64,000 bases of DNA from Paenibacillus amylolyticus (GTDB taxonomy: Bacteria > Bacillota > Bacilli > Paenibacillales > Paenibacillaceae): positions 744,001 to 808,000 of the forward strand of contig NZ_BCNV01000005.1 of assembly GCF_001570725.1 (NCBI RefSeq), read 5' to 3'. The notes under the pieces are model-generated. The model worked only from the letters and a program-made list of their open reading frames with translations, did not search any database and was not told where the DNA came from. The position numbers and the translations under genes were made by a program. This document shows positions 1 through 8,902 of the stretch, piece by piece; position 1 is the stretch's first letter; every line of letters begins with the position of its first letter.

Positions 1-2
1 TC

Positions 3-518
3 GAGAAGGCTGGCCCACTGTTTAATCTAAGTGATAAAGAAAAGAAATTTTTAACCATAGTTGTACGGGATGAATCGATCGATAAGTTAAGTTTAACAAC
101 GTATACGGAAAGTATTTTAGAGAGAGTGTTAGTACACCTGATACGTTTACAAGAGTTTGAAGTGATGGAAACTATACTTGGATATATATGGAATGGTCGC
201 ATTGAAATTAAGATTAAAGTGTGTGAGCATCTGGCGGATTATGGTTTCGGCGAAATTGCTATTGATTTATTAGTGGAGCTGTTCAAGCTGCATCCAAGAA
301 ACAAAAATATTATAAGATTATTAGGTGATGTTTGCTACAGGTCGAATTATCTGCAGGATGCACAGCTCTTTTATACTAAATTACTTGAATTGTCTGATAA
401 TTACAGTTCACATGAACGAATGTATAATGTATATCTTAAATCGAAAGATGAAAAGGGTAAGAATGCTTTATTAAATGTAATAAGCGAGAAGTTCAAACTA
501 TGTTTATGGTTGAGATAG
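3..518 (+). CDS. C-terminal part of a TPR-like protein (5' truncated)
   Basis: The frame is open from base 3, upstream of an internal GTG at 126, so the gene begins before the window; 171 residues are visible. They are mostly helical, with leucine/aromatic spacing like tetratricopeptide repeats (for example around the LHPRNKNIIRLLGDVCYRSN segment), and no catalytic motif. Proteins of this kind in Paenibacillus flagellar glycosylation clusters often carry an N-terminal glycosyltransferase family 2 domain followed by TPR-like helices; that domain, if present, lies outside the window. It is followed after 89 bases by a glycosyltransferase on the same strand. The function is inferred from context only. 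Confidence 0.6.
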   Translation, partial: EKAGPLFNLSDKEKKFLTIVVRDESIDKLSLTTYTESILERVLVHLIRLQEFEVMETILGYIWNGRIEIKIKVCEHLADYGFGEIAIDLLVELFKLHPRNKNIIRLLGDVCYRSNYLQDAQLFYTKLLELSDNYSSHERMYNVYLKSKDEKGKNALLNVISEKFKLCLWLR

Positions 519-607
519 ATTTGAAAATGTAATAACAAAATGTAAGGGGATTTAGGTTTTTTGAGAGTGAAACCTAAACAGAGTTTAACAAATTAAGGGA
601 GTCGAAT

Positions 608-1720
608 ATGAGTAATCTATCAGCTAAAACAAAACCACGCCTTGTAGCTCTGTGGCCTGAATGTGAAAATGTTCATCTGACAAAGGATCTTGGAATGATT
701 CCGTTTATTTTGCACAAGTACCATGACTATAATTCATCAATAGCCTGTTACCAAATGGAGGAATTCCCTTATTTAAATAATGAAGTTAAAGGTTTGAACG
801 TTGAACGTATTGAAAATACAGGCGATATTTTGCGAGATGGGGACGAGTACCTCATTCAAAATGCGAATAATATCGATATCTTATTCTTAATGGGTATCTA
901 CTCATTTACACTGAGCTGGATAAATATATTTAAAACTCTTAATCCAGATGGGAAAGTATATCTTAAGCTGGATGCAAACCTATATTGGATGAACAGTATT
1001 GATATGACGAATGACGTTTTGGGAACACTGGAAAAATGCGATTTAATTAGCGTAGAAAGTAGCAAATTACATCATTATCTTAGTCAAAAATGGCCATTGA
1101 AAATTGAATTAATACCGAATGGGTATTACAACTTTAATGCAAGTAATGATGTTGCTTTTGAAGAAAAAGAGAATGTAATTCTAACAGTAGGAAGAATTGG
1201 GACTTTTCAAAAAGCGAATGATGTTCTTTTGGAAGCTTTTAAGTTAGTGAATGAGGAAATACCTGATTGGAGAATTAAAATTGTAGGGAACATGGAAGAG
1301 ACATTTATGGAGTACCTACAAAGTTATTTTTCAGAGAATCCTACTTTGATGAAAAAGGTAGAATTACCTGGCTCAATCAATAATAGATTTGAGCTTGAAA
1401 AGGAATACAGAAAAGCTAAAGTGTTCTGTTTAACCTCAAGATGGGAGGGATTCCCTCTTGTTTTTACAGAGGCGGCTAGAGCTGGATGTTATGTGATTTC
1501 AACTGACATTGATCCCGCTTATGACATTACTTGTGGTGGCAAACTGGGGAGCCTTTTTCCGATTGATGACGTAGAAAAGCTAGCAGAAACACTATTAGAA
1601 GTATGCAAAGATTCAGGACAAATTGAAAAAGTGTGCTATGAGATTCAAGAGGTCTCTAAAAGGAATTTTGATTGGGTTACTATTGGCAATAAGATTGATC
1701 GATTATTACATTTGAACTAA
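608..1720 (+). CDS. Glycosyltransferase, GT4-like (GT-B fold)
   Basis: This 370-residue protein has the look of a retaining GT-B glycosyltransferase. The N-terminal half (about 1-180) is the acceptor side. The C-terminal half has the donor-site features of Glycos_transf_1: a VGRIG strand near residue 196, the RWEGFPLVFTEAARAG segment (the E-x7-E type motif) near 280-296, and a following ST-D strand. No membrane segment is seen, so it should be cytosolic. The start ATG follows a good AAGGGAG ribosome binding site. It sits in the CDP-sugar and flagellar cluster, so it probably transfers a nucleotide-activated sugar to flagellin or to a growing glycan. Donor and acceptor cannot be read from sequence. 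Confidence 0.85.
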   Translation: MSNLSAKTKPRLVALWPECENVHLTKDLGMIPFILHKYHDYNSSIACYQMEEFPYLNNEVKGLNVERIENTGDILRDGDEYLIQNANNIDILFLMGIYSFTLSWINIFKTLNPDGKVYLKLDANLYWMNSIDMTNDVLGTLEKCDLISVESSKLHHYLSQKWPLKIELIPNGYYNFNASNDVAFEEKENVILTVGRIGTFQKANDVLLEAFKLVNEEIPDWRIKIVGNMEETFMEYLQSYFSENPTLMKKVELPGSINNRFELEKEYRKAKVFCLTSRWEGFPLVFTEAARAGCYVISTDIDPAYDITCGGKLGSLFPIDDVEKLAETLLEVCKDSGQIEKVCYEIQEVSKRNFDWVTIGNKIDRLLHLN

Positions 1721-1734
1721 GTGGGGGAACTTTT

Positions 1735-2928
1735 GTGATTGAAATATCATTGCAAGAAAATACAGTGAAACTGACTAACACATATACCAATGAGGCTGAA
1801 GTTGTTTTAGATTTGGGGGTAAAACATAATAACTACACTACATTAAGCTCCCAAAGATTGTATCAGGAATATACCAGTATGATAAACAACTATGAGGTTA
1901 TTAAGAAATATACTTACGGGGAAACAACACTGCTTGATATTGTGGCAATTACAAGTCTTGTTTTCAATGAATTAATGAATGGTAAACACACTAATATAAG
2001 AGCGTTAGAAGTGGGCAGCTGGTTTGGTTGCTCGAGCTATTTTTTTGCTAACAGTTTAAAGACGTTTTCAGAGAATAATATACTTTTTTGTATGGATACA
2101 TGGAATGGTAGTCCAGATACGATGAGTCACAGCATAGCTAATTATGAAAATGCATTTGAACATTTTAAAAGTGTAATGCGATATGCAGGGGTCTACGAAA
2201 ATATAAAACCAATAGTTTGTGACTCCACGATAGGGATGGATATTCTACAAGAAAACTTCTTCGATATTATTTTTGTAGACGCTAACCACACTTACGATTA
2301 TGTATATCAGGATATTATTAAAGGAATTAAAAAAATTAAAGTAGGAGGACTCTTGATAGGTCATGATTGTGAATGCTATGCGGATGAGCTACCTCCCCAT
2401 CTTTTACATGGAGACAATAAGCATTTGGATGGTATAGAGGGATACCATACAGGGGTTATCAAAGCGCTGGATGATATTTTTGGTCGAGATTATAGCCGCT
2501 TTAATGCTAGTCTAGTTTGGTACAAAAGAATAACTCAAGAAGATAAAGATATGATAGTTCAATTGGAAAAGAAATCGAGTATTTCTTATCAGAGAACGGA
2601 CGAATTGGTTAAGGCTATAAAAGACTCTATACAATTTATATACAATAGTAGTTTGGATGAAAAAACGGAAACAACCCAAATTCTTCTTACTGATTTGGTT
2701 CAGGTGGCTCAAGAACTTGAGAATACGATGGCTGAAATTAGCGGGAAAATTAACAATAAGAGTATTAAGCTCAAAGCTAATTTGCTAAAAAGTGCTTTGA
2801 TAGATTACCAGATTACGTATGAAAATGATTTCCCACAAGCTCTCATGGTGTTAGAATCAAGTGTTATTGAAAGTTTTAATGACTTTTGGAAATGTTATTC
2901 AGAACTTGATGGAAGCCGTGTTGAATAA
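1735..2928 (+). CDS. Class I SAM-dependent methyltransferase with C-terminal helical extension
   Basis: A 397-residue protein starting at GTG, 14 bases after the preceding glycosyltransferase with GTGGGGGA as ribosome binding site. A Rossmann methyltransferase core is visible from about residue 85 to 220: ALEVGSWFGCSS (SAM-binding glycine loop), the acidic strand LFCMDTW, and DIIFVDANHTYDYV, which matches Methyltransf_24-type enzymes where the D/H residues can bind a metal. The last ~140 residues (from about 260) are charged and helical, resembling a coiled coil. Enzymes of this family in glycosylation loci O-methylate sugars or modify the acceptor; the substrate here is unknown. Confidence 0.75.
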   Translation: MIEISLQENTVKLTNTYTNEAEVVLDLGVKHNNYTTLSSQRLYQEYTSMINNYEVIKKYTYGETTLLDIVAITSLVFNELMNGKHTNIRALEVGSWFGCSSYFFANSLKTFSENNILFCMDTWNGSPDTMSHSIANYENAFEHFKSVMRYAGVYENIKPIVCDSTIGMDILQENFFDIIFVDANHTYDYVYQDIIKGIKKIKVGGLLIGHDCECYADELPPHLLHGDNKHLDGIEGYHTGVIKALDDIFGRDYSRFNASLVWYKRITQEDKDMIVQLEKKSSISYQRTDELVKAIKDSIQFIYNSSLDEKTETTQILLTDLVQVAQELENTMAEISGKINNKSIKLKANLLKSALIDYQITYENDFPQALMVLESSVIESFNDFWKCYSELDGSRVE

Positions 2929-2953
2929 AGTAGCCGGGAGGTGAAGTGGAAGA

Positions 2954-3742
2954 ATGAAAGTCGTTATTTTAGCAGGTGGAAGAGGTACTCGGATAAGTGA
3001 AGAGTCTCATTTGAAGCCTAAACCCATGATTGAAATTGGAGATGCACCAATACTATGGCACATTATGAAAACTTATTCTTCCTTCGGATATCATGAATTT
3101 ATTATATGTCTAGGATACAAGGGGTACATTATTAAAGAGTACTTTGCAAATTACTATCGCCATATGTCTGAAGCAATTACGTATGATTTCTCTTCAGGAA
3201 TTGATGCCACAGTAAGTGTTCATCGGAATTCAGTTGAACCTTGGAAAGTTACATTGGTAGATACGGGATTAAATTCCATGACTGGCAGCAGAATTAAGAG
3301 AATTGAACCATATGTAGGAAATAATCCATTTATGCTAACATATGGAGATGGTTTAGCTGATATTAATATTGAGCAGTTGGTAAAAAATCATAAGGAAAGT
3401 GGGAAGCTAGCCACGATTACAGGCGTACAACCAGATGGCAGGTTTGGACGACTCGAACTTGATGGTAACTCGGTCACTGGCTTCACAGAGAAGGTTAAGG
3501 GAGATGGCGGTTGGATCAATGGTGGCTTTATGGTCTGCCAACCACAAGTTTTTAGTTATATCGAAGATTTTGAAAGCACAATTTTAGAGCAAGAACCGTT
3601 ACAAAATTTAGCAAAAGATGAACAACTTAATGTCTATAAACATGAAGGATTTTGGCAGCCAATGGATACTCTCCGTGAAAAAATTATATTGGATGAGCTT
3701 TGGCATGGACATAAAGCACCTTGGAAGGTTTGGACAGATTAG
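2954..3742 (+). CDS. rfbF: Glucose-1-phosphate cytidylyltransferase
   Basis: This enzyme makes CDP-glucose from CTP and glucose-1-phosphate, the first step of CDP-6-deoxyhexose synthesis. The 262-residue length matches the family. The N-terminal nucleotide-binding signature LAGGRGTRISEES followed by KPKPMIEIG is present, as are the YGDGLADI metal-site segment near residue 130 and the C-terminal EGFWQPMDTLREK motif typical of RfbF. The ribosome binding site is GGGAGGTGA. It is the first of several sugar-nucleotide genes; the next pathway step (rfbG) is about 5 kb downstream at 8903, with modifying enzymes between them. Confidence 0.93.
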   Translation: MKVVILAGGRGTRISEESHLKPKPMIEIGDAPILWHIMKTYSSFGYHEFIICLGYKGYIIKEYFANYYRHMSEAITYDFSSGIDATVSVHRNSVEPWKVTLVDTGLNSMTGSRIKRIEPYVGNNPFMLTYGDGLADINIEQLVKNHKESGKLATITGVQPDGRFGRLELDGNSVTGFTEKVKGDGGWINGGFMVCQPQVFSYIEDFESTILEQEPLQNLAKDEQLNVYKHEGFWQPMDTLREKIILDELWHGHKAPWKVWTD

Positions 3743-3767
3743 AATATATACAGATAATGGAGGGTAT

Positions 3768-4448
3768 ATGTTTAAGACTTCGATGACTGAAGATGAGTTA
3801 CAAAAGTATGTTATTCATCAATTAAATAATTTCTATCCAGACAACCGGTTATCGAATAAAGAATATATATTCAAATGGGCAATAAGCGAAGCACTTGAAC
3901 GCACGCATTTTTGCTTTAAACATGTTTCGTTACCAGCGTATCACCGCGATGGGACAACGTATTTTTCTCATTTGCACTCCGATCAATATACCGTCTTTAT
4001 ATGGTTCTTATCTAATGCGATATGGAAAAGATTCAAAGATGCTGAAATAGCTGCTAAGTTGTTTAATCTAAACAAGGCACTAAACGGTTTTCTGTGTATG
4101 TATGATGCAGAGTTACCTGATATTTTTCTTGTTTTACATGGGAACGGAGTAGTGTTGGGCAAAGCTTTTTATAGTAACTTCTTCGTATGTTATCAGGGGT
4201 GTACTGTGGGGGCTATAGAGGGCCAATACCCTAAACTAGGTCGTGGTGTTGCTTTAGCTCCTAACTCAACAGTAATTGGTGAATGTAGTGTGGGGAATTT
4301 AGTCACTATAGGGAATCAAGCACTCCTCAGAAATACAGATCTGAGTGATGGTTCGTTGTACTACCGTCATATAGACACAGGTAAGCATATAAATCAATCA
4401 ACAAACACTCCTTGGGCACAGACATTTTATAATGTACCTATTTCATGA
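3768..4448 (+). CDS. Hexapeptide-repeat (LbetaH) acyltransferase, serine acetyltransferase-like
   Basis: The frame is open further upstream inside rfbF, but the ATG at 3768 has the only convincing ribosome binding site (ATGGAGGGTAT) and gives 226 residues. The N-terminal ~120 residues are helical. The C-terminal part has isoleucine/valine-patch hexapeptide turns (VGAIEGQYPKLGRGVALAPN, STVIGECSVGN, LVTIGNQALL), as in left-handed beta-helix acetyltransferases such as CysE and the sugar O/N-acetyltransferases. In this cluster it probably acetylates the sugar being made. It is 25 bases downstream of rfbF and 14 bases upstream of the SDR gene, so co-transcription is likely. Confidence 0.75.
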   Translation: MFKTSMTEDELQKYVIHQLNNFYPDNRLSNKEYIFKWAISEALERTHFCFKHVSLPAYHRDGTTYFSHLHSDQYTVFIWFLSNAIWKRFKDAEIAAKLFNLNKALNGFLCMYDAELPDIFLVLHGNGVVLGKAFYSNFFVCYQGCTVGAIEGQYPKLGRGVALAPNSTVIGECSVGNLVTIGNQALLRNTDLSDGSLYYRHIDTGKHINQSTNTPWAQTFYNVPIS

Positions 4449-4462
4449 CATGGAGATGAATC

Positions 4463-5383
4463 GTGACAGTGAAAACAATTTTAATTAGTGGTGCAAATGG
4501 TTACATTGGTCTTCACATGGCCACGTTACTTGAAAGTTTGAACTACAGGGTACTTAAAGCTACCAGAGATTCGCACGGAGATCTCCTGATGGATTTTACT
4601 GATCCGGATAAGATAGCTGAAATGAAATACAGCGATATTGATGTGATGATACATCTGGTTTCACCTAGCGAGAACATGCACTCAGAATCAAATCATGAAG
4701 CTATAATTGACAATACTGCTAAGGTTCGTGCAGCACTAACTTTCTGTGAGAATAATAAAATATCTAGTTTCATATATGTATCAAGCTTTCATGTTTTCGG
4801 GGTATCCCCGGGTGAATTAACAGAAGATTCTCCTCCCATGCCAATTAATAATTATGGGCTTGCACATTATGAGGCTGAACAAACAGTAATTAGGTTTAAC
4901 GGAACCAATGGAGTTAGAACTTGGATAGTTCGCCCGTCCAATGTTTTTGGTGTACCTAAGGATTTAGCAAAGTTCAAAAGGTGGAATCTCATACCTTTTG
5001 CATTTTGTGAAGAAGCAGTAAATAATCATAAAATTATACTACGTACTTCAGGGAAACAACTTCGTAACTTCGTAGGTGTTACTGATCTTTGTAGAAGAAT
5101 AGCTTGGATTATTAGAGAGAAACCATCTTATGAAATTTTACATGCTTATGGTGAAGAAACGATGAGTGTTCTGAATTATGCGTATCTTGTTCAGAAAGTT
5201 TCGCAAGAAAGATTCAATATGCCCGTGCAAATTATTCATCCCGAAGTGGAAGAAAAGGTAGTTCATTTTCAATTTACAAGCTCAAATGATTGTCCAGAAC
5301 TGTATCCTACGGAGAGCTTGGAAATATTCGTATATGAAATGCTGGGAGAGCTCCTTAAGCGCTCATCAGAAAGGAAATACTAG
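4463..5383 (+). CDS. NAD(P)-dependent epimerase/dehydratase (extended SDR), probable 4-ketoreductase
   Basis: A 306-residue extended short-chain dehydrogenase starting at GTG with GGAGATGAA upstream. The Rossmann signature GANGYIGLH lies at residues ~10-18. The active-site tyrosine is in NNYGLAHYEAE, but the expected Lys of the YxxxK pair is His (Y-G-L-A-H). The Ser/Thr strand YVSSFHVFG is normal. In the cluster it is the candidate to reduce the 4-keto group of the CDP sugar after C-methylation and epimerisation. Stop and next start are only 2 bases apart from the C-methyltransferase gene, indicating tight coupling. The role as reductase rather than epimerase is inference. Confidence 0.8.
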   Translation: MTVKTILISGANGYIGLHMATLLESLNYRVLKATRDSHGDLLMDFTDPDKIAEMKYSDIDVMIHLVSPSENMHSESNHEAIIDNTAKVRAALTFCENNKISSFIYVSSFHVFGVSPGELTEDSPPMPINNYGLAHYEAEQTVIRFNGTNGVRTWIVRPSNVFGVPKDLAKFKRWNLIPFAFCEEAVNNHKIILRTSGKQLRNFVGVTDLCRRIAWIIREKPSYEILHAYGEETMSVLNYAYLVQKVSQERFNMPVQIIHPEVEEKVVHFQFTSSNDCPELYPTESLEIFVYEMLGELLKRSSERKY

Positions 5384-5385
5384 AC

Positions 5386-6456
5386 ATGATATGTTGTATA
5401 TGTGGACAAGTCTGTCATTTTGAAGAGAAATATAACGGTGCTCCACACAGTGTGATGCTTGATTATGATACGGAACAAGTTCAGGTGCGCGATATTGACA
5501 TTTATCACTGTCATTCATGTGGACACACTCAGATTCCGTCTCATATAAATGAAAGCTATTATGAAGAATATTCAATGGGCTCTTTTTGGGGTGCGAGTTT
5601 TAAAAGTGTTCGAGAGCAACAAGTTGAACGTTTATCTTTGCTCGCTCCATCAAATAATAAATTCCTTGATATTGGATGTGGTGTTGGACACTATCTTGAG
5701 TTGGCCCAGAAGTACTTCATAGAAATTCAGGGTGTGGAACCTTCTAGTTCTAGTGTTCTAATTGCTCGGGAAAAGGGCTTCAATGTGACTCATGATTTTT
5801 TTCATCAAGGATTAAGTTTTAAATCGGGATTTGATGTAATAACTTTAATAGAAGTTTTGGAACATCTTGAAGATCCGCTAGAGATGATAAAGCAAGCAGC
5901 GACACATCTAGAAGATAACGGTGTGCTGTTGGTTGAAGTTCCTAACGGACAAAGAATTTTCGAGAAAAAACTGTATAATAATCTTTGTACTGATCACATC
6001 CAATATTTTTCAGTAACCAGTCTATCAGCAATGGCCTGTCGTGCTGGATTGAGTGTTGTGTGTGTGCAGGAATCAGCAGATCCTAATTTACTGGAAATTT
6101 ATATGAGAAAGGTGCCGAAATCTCTAGTGGATTTTAGCACGAAGCGGCAAAAGGATCTTAATAGAATCGTCTCTCAACTCTCTCCCAATTCTAGGGTTGC
6201 AGGTTGGGGCGCAGGAGCGGAAGCCACTTGTTTTTTGGCAATGTTAAGAAATGAAACCCAGATACAATGTCTCTTTGATAGTGACAACGCCAAGCATGGA
6301 CATTATCTTTCTCGCATTCTCATTAAAAAACCTACATCTGAAGCGGTCTCTAAATTCAATACTATTATTATTTTTGCTAATGCACATATAAATCAAATAC
6401 AAACTCAGCTTAAACAACTTGGATTTTCTGGGGAAATAATAACATTCAAATCATAA
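5386..6456 (+). CDS. NDP-sugar C-methyltransferase (TylC3/NovU type)
   Basis: At 356 residues this has the three-part layout of sugar C-methyltransferases: an N-terminal zinc-binding domain with paired cysteines (C3-x2-C6 and the later CHSC), a central SAM-binding domain (LDIGCGVGHYLELAQ near residue 93; the VLEHLEDP loop), and a C-terminal domain with the GWGAGAEATCFLAML motif typical of this family (Methyltransf_14). Known members methylate C-3 or C-5 of NDP-4-keto-6-deoxysugars. With RfbF and RfbG here, the predicted product is a C-methyl branched CDP-4-keto-6-deoxyhexose. The start is 2 bases after the SDR stop. Confidence 0.87.
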   Translation: MICCICGQVCHFEEKYNGAPHSVMLDYDTEQVQVRDIDIYHCHSCGHTQIPSHINESYYEEYSMGSFWGASFKSVREQQVERLSLLAPSNNKFLDIGCGVGHYLELAQKYFIEIQGVEPSSSSVLIAREKGFNVTHDFFHQGLSFKSGFDVITLIEVLEHLEDPLEMIKQAATHLEDNGVLLVEVPNGQRIFEKKLYNNLCTDHIQYFSVTSLSAMACRAGLSVVCVQESADPNLLEIYMRKVPKSLVDFSTKRQKDLNRIVSQLSPNSRVAGWGAGAEATCFLAMLRNETQIQCLFDSDNAKHGHYLSRILIKKPTSEAVSKFNTIIIFANAHINQIQTQLKQLGFSGEIITFKS

Positions 6457-6494
6457 AATCACAATTTAAGTAATAGAAAGTTAGGTGGACATGC

Positions 6495-7049
6495 ATGTTG
6501 ATTCATCCTACGCCGTTGAATAAAGCGGCAGTTATTGAATTAGAACCTATTACGGACAGTCGCGGATATTTTGCCAGAAGTTTTTGTCAGGCGGAAATGA
6601 AAGCAAAAGGTATTAATTTCAATATGACTCAATCTAATGTAGCTTTTAACTTGAAATCCGGAACCCTAAGAGGCATGCATTTTCAAAAACCACCCTATAG
6701 CGAAGACAAAATCGTAACGTGCTTCAGTGGTGCGATATACGATGTTATTATAGATTTGAATTATAAAAGTTCTACATTTGGAAAATGGTATGGAGTGACA
6801 CTGTCGGAAGAAAATCGCTTATCTTTATATGTTCCCAAAGGTTTCGCACATGGTTATAAGACCCTAACAGACAATACAAATATTCATTATATGGTAAGTG
6901 AGAGCTATACACCTTCACATGAATCTGGAGTTCGTTGGAATGATGAGGCGTTTGGCATAGAGTGGCCTGAGTCAGAACATACCATCATCTCACAAAAAGA
7001 TGAATCATGGAATGCTTTTAATACGAAAACAGATGGTATTGAATTATAA
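6495..7049 (+). CDS. dTDP-4-dehydrorhamnose 3,5-epimerase family protein (RfbC/RmlC-like)
   Basis: A 184-residue cupin epimerase. The family's catalytic His is in LRGMHFQ, the paired Asp in DVIIDLN, and the C-terminal block SESYTPSHESGVRWND matches the RmlC region carrying the catalytic Tyr; GFAHGY is the usual cupin segment. RmlC-type enzymes epimerise 4-keto-6-deoxysugars at C-3 and/or C-5. In this locus the substrate is probably the CDP-4-keto sugar, since no dTDP-glucose genes (rmlA, rmlB) are present. It is 38 bases after the C-methyltransferase gene and 12 bases before the next glycosyltransferase. Confidence 0.88.
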   Translation: MLIHPTPLNKAAVIELEPITDSRGYFARSFCQAEMKAKGINFNMTQSNVAFNLKSGTLRGMHFQKPPYSEDKIVTCFSGAIYDVIIDLNYKSSTFGKWYGVTLSEENRLSLYVPKGFAHGYKTLTDNTNIHYMVSESYTPSHESGVRWNDEAFGIEWPESEHTIISQKDESWNAFNTKTDGIEL

Positions 7050-7061
7050 AGGGAGACTAAA

Positions 7062-8876
7062 ATGGATAATTTGACCGCAACAAAACTTCTTGAGTCTCTG
7101 CATGTTGGACGTGAAGGAATTATTTATTTGGAAAATTGTATTAAACAAGAAGAAATGAGCCTCTCAGACATGGGAATATTCGATGATTTCCTAAACTTAA
7201 TACGTGTAGTGGAAAACTTAACAAACACATCAACTATACCTAACAGAGTGAAGGAAATTAATGCTAATATAATTTTTTATATTAATGAGCTTAAACAAAA
7301 TATGATGTCTGATAAAGTAGATTCTTTTTTATATAATTTCAAATTTCATTTTACCTCTTTGTTTAGAGTTTTAGAGTATGAGGTAGCTTATTTGGTAGAA
7401 AACATAGTTACGAAGAGCGACTACCCGAATTTTTATCCTGAGATCGGGATCGTGGATCATGAAGATATTATTATGAATGGTAAAAACTCAAAGTGTAAAG
7501 TCAGTATAGTTTTACTAGCATATAATAATCTCAGTTATACCAAGGATTGCGTTGAGAGCATTTTAATGAATACTGGCGATATAGATTATGAATTAATTTT
7601 GGTAGATAATGGTTCTAATGATGGGACAAAAGAGTATTTTAATTCTATTAATGGGGCAAAAGTAATTCATCTAAAATACAACATACATCTTGTTAAAGGA
7701 TTTAATATTGGATTAATGGCAGCAGAAGGTAAATATTGTGCTGCTGTATGTAATGATTTTATTTTCACACCGAATTGGATAGAAAACTTGATGATTTGTA
7801 TCGAATCAGACCCGAAAATTGGTTTTGTCTCACCAGGCGCAACATTTATTTCAAATTTGCAGCAAATTTCAGTCCCGTTTGTCTCTAAAGAAGATTTTCA
7901 AGAGCGGGCTAAAGCTTATAATGTAAGTGATCCTGCTAAGTGGGAAGAGCGTGTAGTATTGTTACCCAATGTGTTGTGTTGTCCCACAGCTCTTTTAGAT
8001 CGAATTGGATATTATGATACTCGTTATTACCGTGGTGAGTTTTTGGACGATGATATAAGCTTTAGAATCAGAAGAGCGGGATATAAGCTCGTATATTGTG
8101 GAGATACTGTAGCCCACCATTACGGTAGTTTGACTACAGCAGTTGACCACCAATCCAATTCCTTGGAAGAAGGAAGAGTAACTTTCCGGGAAAGATACGA
8201 TTTGGATGCTTGGTTGGATGCGCGTATGAATGTAGCCTATCTCGATATTGATGAAAAATTATTTTCAGGAGTTAATTCAATTTTAGGTATTGATGTAAAA
8301 TGTGGGGCTACTTTACTTCAATTAAAGAATCGTATTTGGTCAAGTTATGGGAATAAACCAATAATTTCTGTTTGTTCGACGGAGAGAAAGTATGATCTGG
8401 ATGTTAGAAGTATTTCTGAGCAAGTCATTACACTTGACAATTTAATTCAACTCCATTCTGTTGAAAACGTCAATGTTGACTTAGTTTATATTGAAAAACC
8501 ATTGGATCTGTATTCAGACGATTTGGACACTATTTTTAATAGTGTTGCTGACAAGATGAATACCAATGGCAAGTTGATTTTTATGGTTAACAACGGAATT
8601 AGTATTGAAATGCTATACGAAATGTTGAACTCTTCTCATTCTGTTCATAATCGTAAGCTTTACATCCCTGAAGTAATTTGCAATCAAGCAAGGATATATG
8701 GTTTTGAATCAACTTCAATATTTAACTATGCCCCACAACGAAGTGCTGATAGCGATCAGATGGTTGGTAATTTAGCAAGTTTTTTAGCTAATGGTGAGGA
8801 AAAAGAAACGGAATATCTGAAATCATTACTAAACCATACTTATGGATTATATCAAATGAACTTCGTTGGAATTTAA
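7062..8876 (+). CDS. Glycosyltransferase family 2 protein with N- and C-terminal extensions
   Basis: A 604-residue protein. Residues ~1-140 are helical and unassigned. A GT-A fold follows from ~145: the SIVLLAYNNLSYTKDCVES strand-helix, LVDNGSNDGTKEYF (nucleotide-binding Asp), the AVCNDFIFTPNW acidic site near 230, and the FLDDDISFRIRRAGYKL segment near 325 that supplies the catalytic acid and metal ligands. The last ~230 residues are a second domain without a recognised motif. GT2 enzymes invert the anomeric configuration using NDP sugars. Its position between the epimerase and rfbG suggests it transfers the sugar made here, possibly to flagellin. Confidence 0.85.
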   Translation: MDNLTATKLLESLHVGREGIIYLENCIKQEEMSLSDMGIFDDFLNLIRVVENLTNTSTIPNRVKEINANIIFYINELKQNMMSDKVDSFLYNFKFHFTSLFRVLEYEVAYLVENIVTKSDYPNFYPEIGIVDHEDIIMNGKNSKCKVSIVLLAYNNLSYTKDCVESILMNTGDIDYELILVDNGSNDGTKEYFNSINGAKVIHLKYNIHLVKGFNIGLMAAEGKYCAAVCNDFIFTPNWIENLMICIESDPKIGFVSPGATFISNLQQISVPFVSKEDFQERAKAYNVSDPAKWEERVVLLPNVLCCPTALLDRIGYYDTRYYRGEFLDDDISFRIRRAGYKLVYCGDTVAHHYGSLTTAVDHQSNSLEEGRVTFRERYDLDAWLDARMNVAYLDIDEKLFSGVNSILGIDVKCGATLLQLKNRIWSSYGNKPIISVCSTERKYDLDVRSISEQVITLDNLIQLHSVENVNVDLVYIEKPLDLYSDDLDTIFNSVADKMNTNGKLIFMVNNGISIEMLYEMLNSSHSVHNRKLYIPEVICNQARIYGFESTSIFNYAPQRSADSDQMVGNLASFLANGEEKETEYLKSLLNHTYGLYQMNFVGI

Positions 8877-8902
8877 ATTTATATGAAAGTCAAGAGGTTG
8901 AT

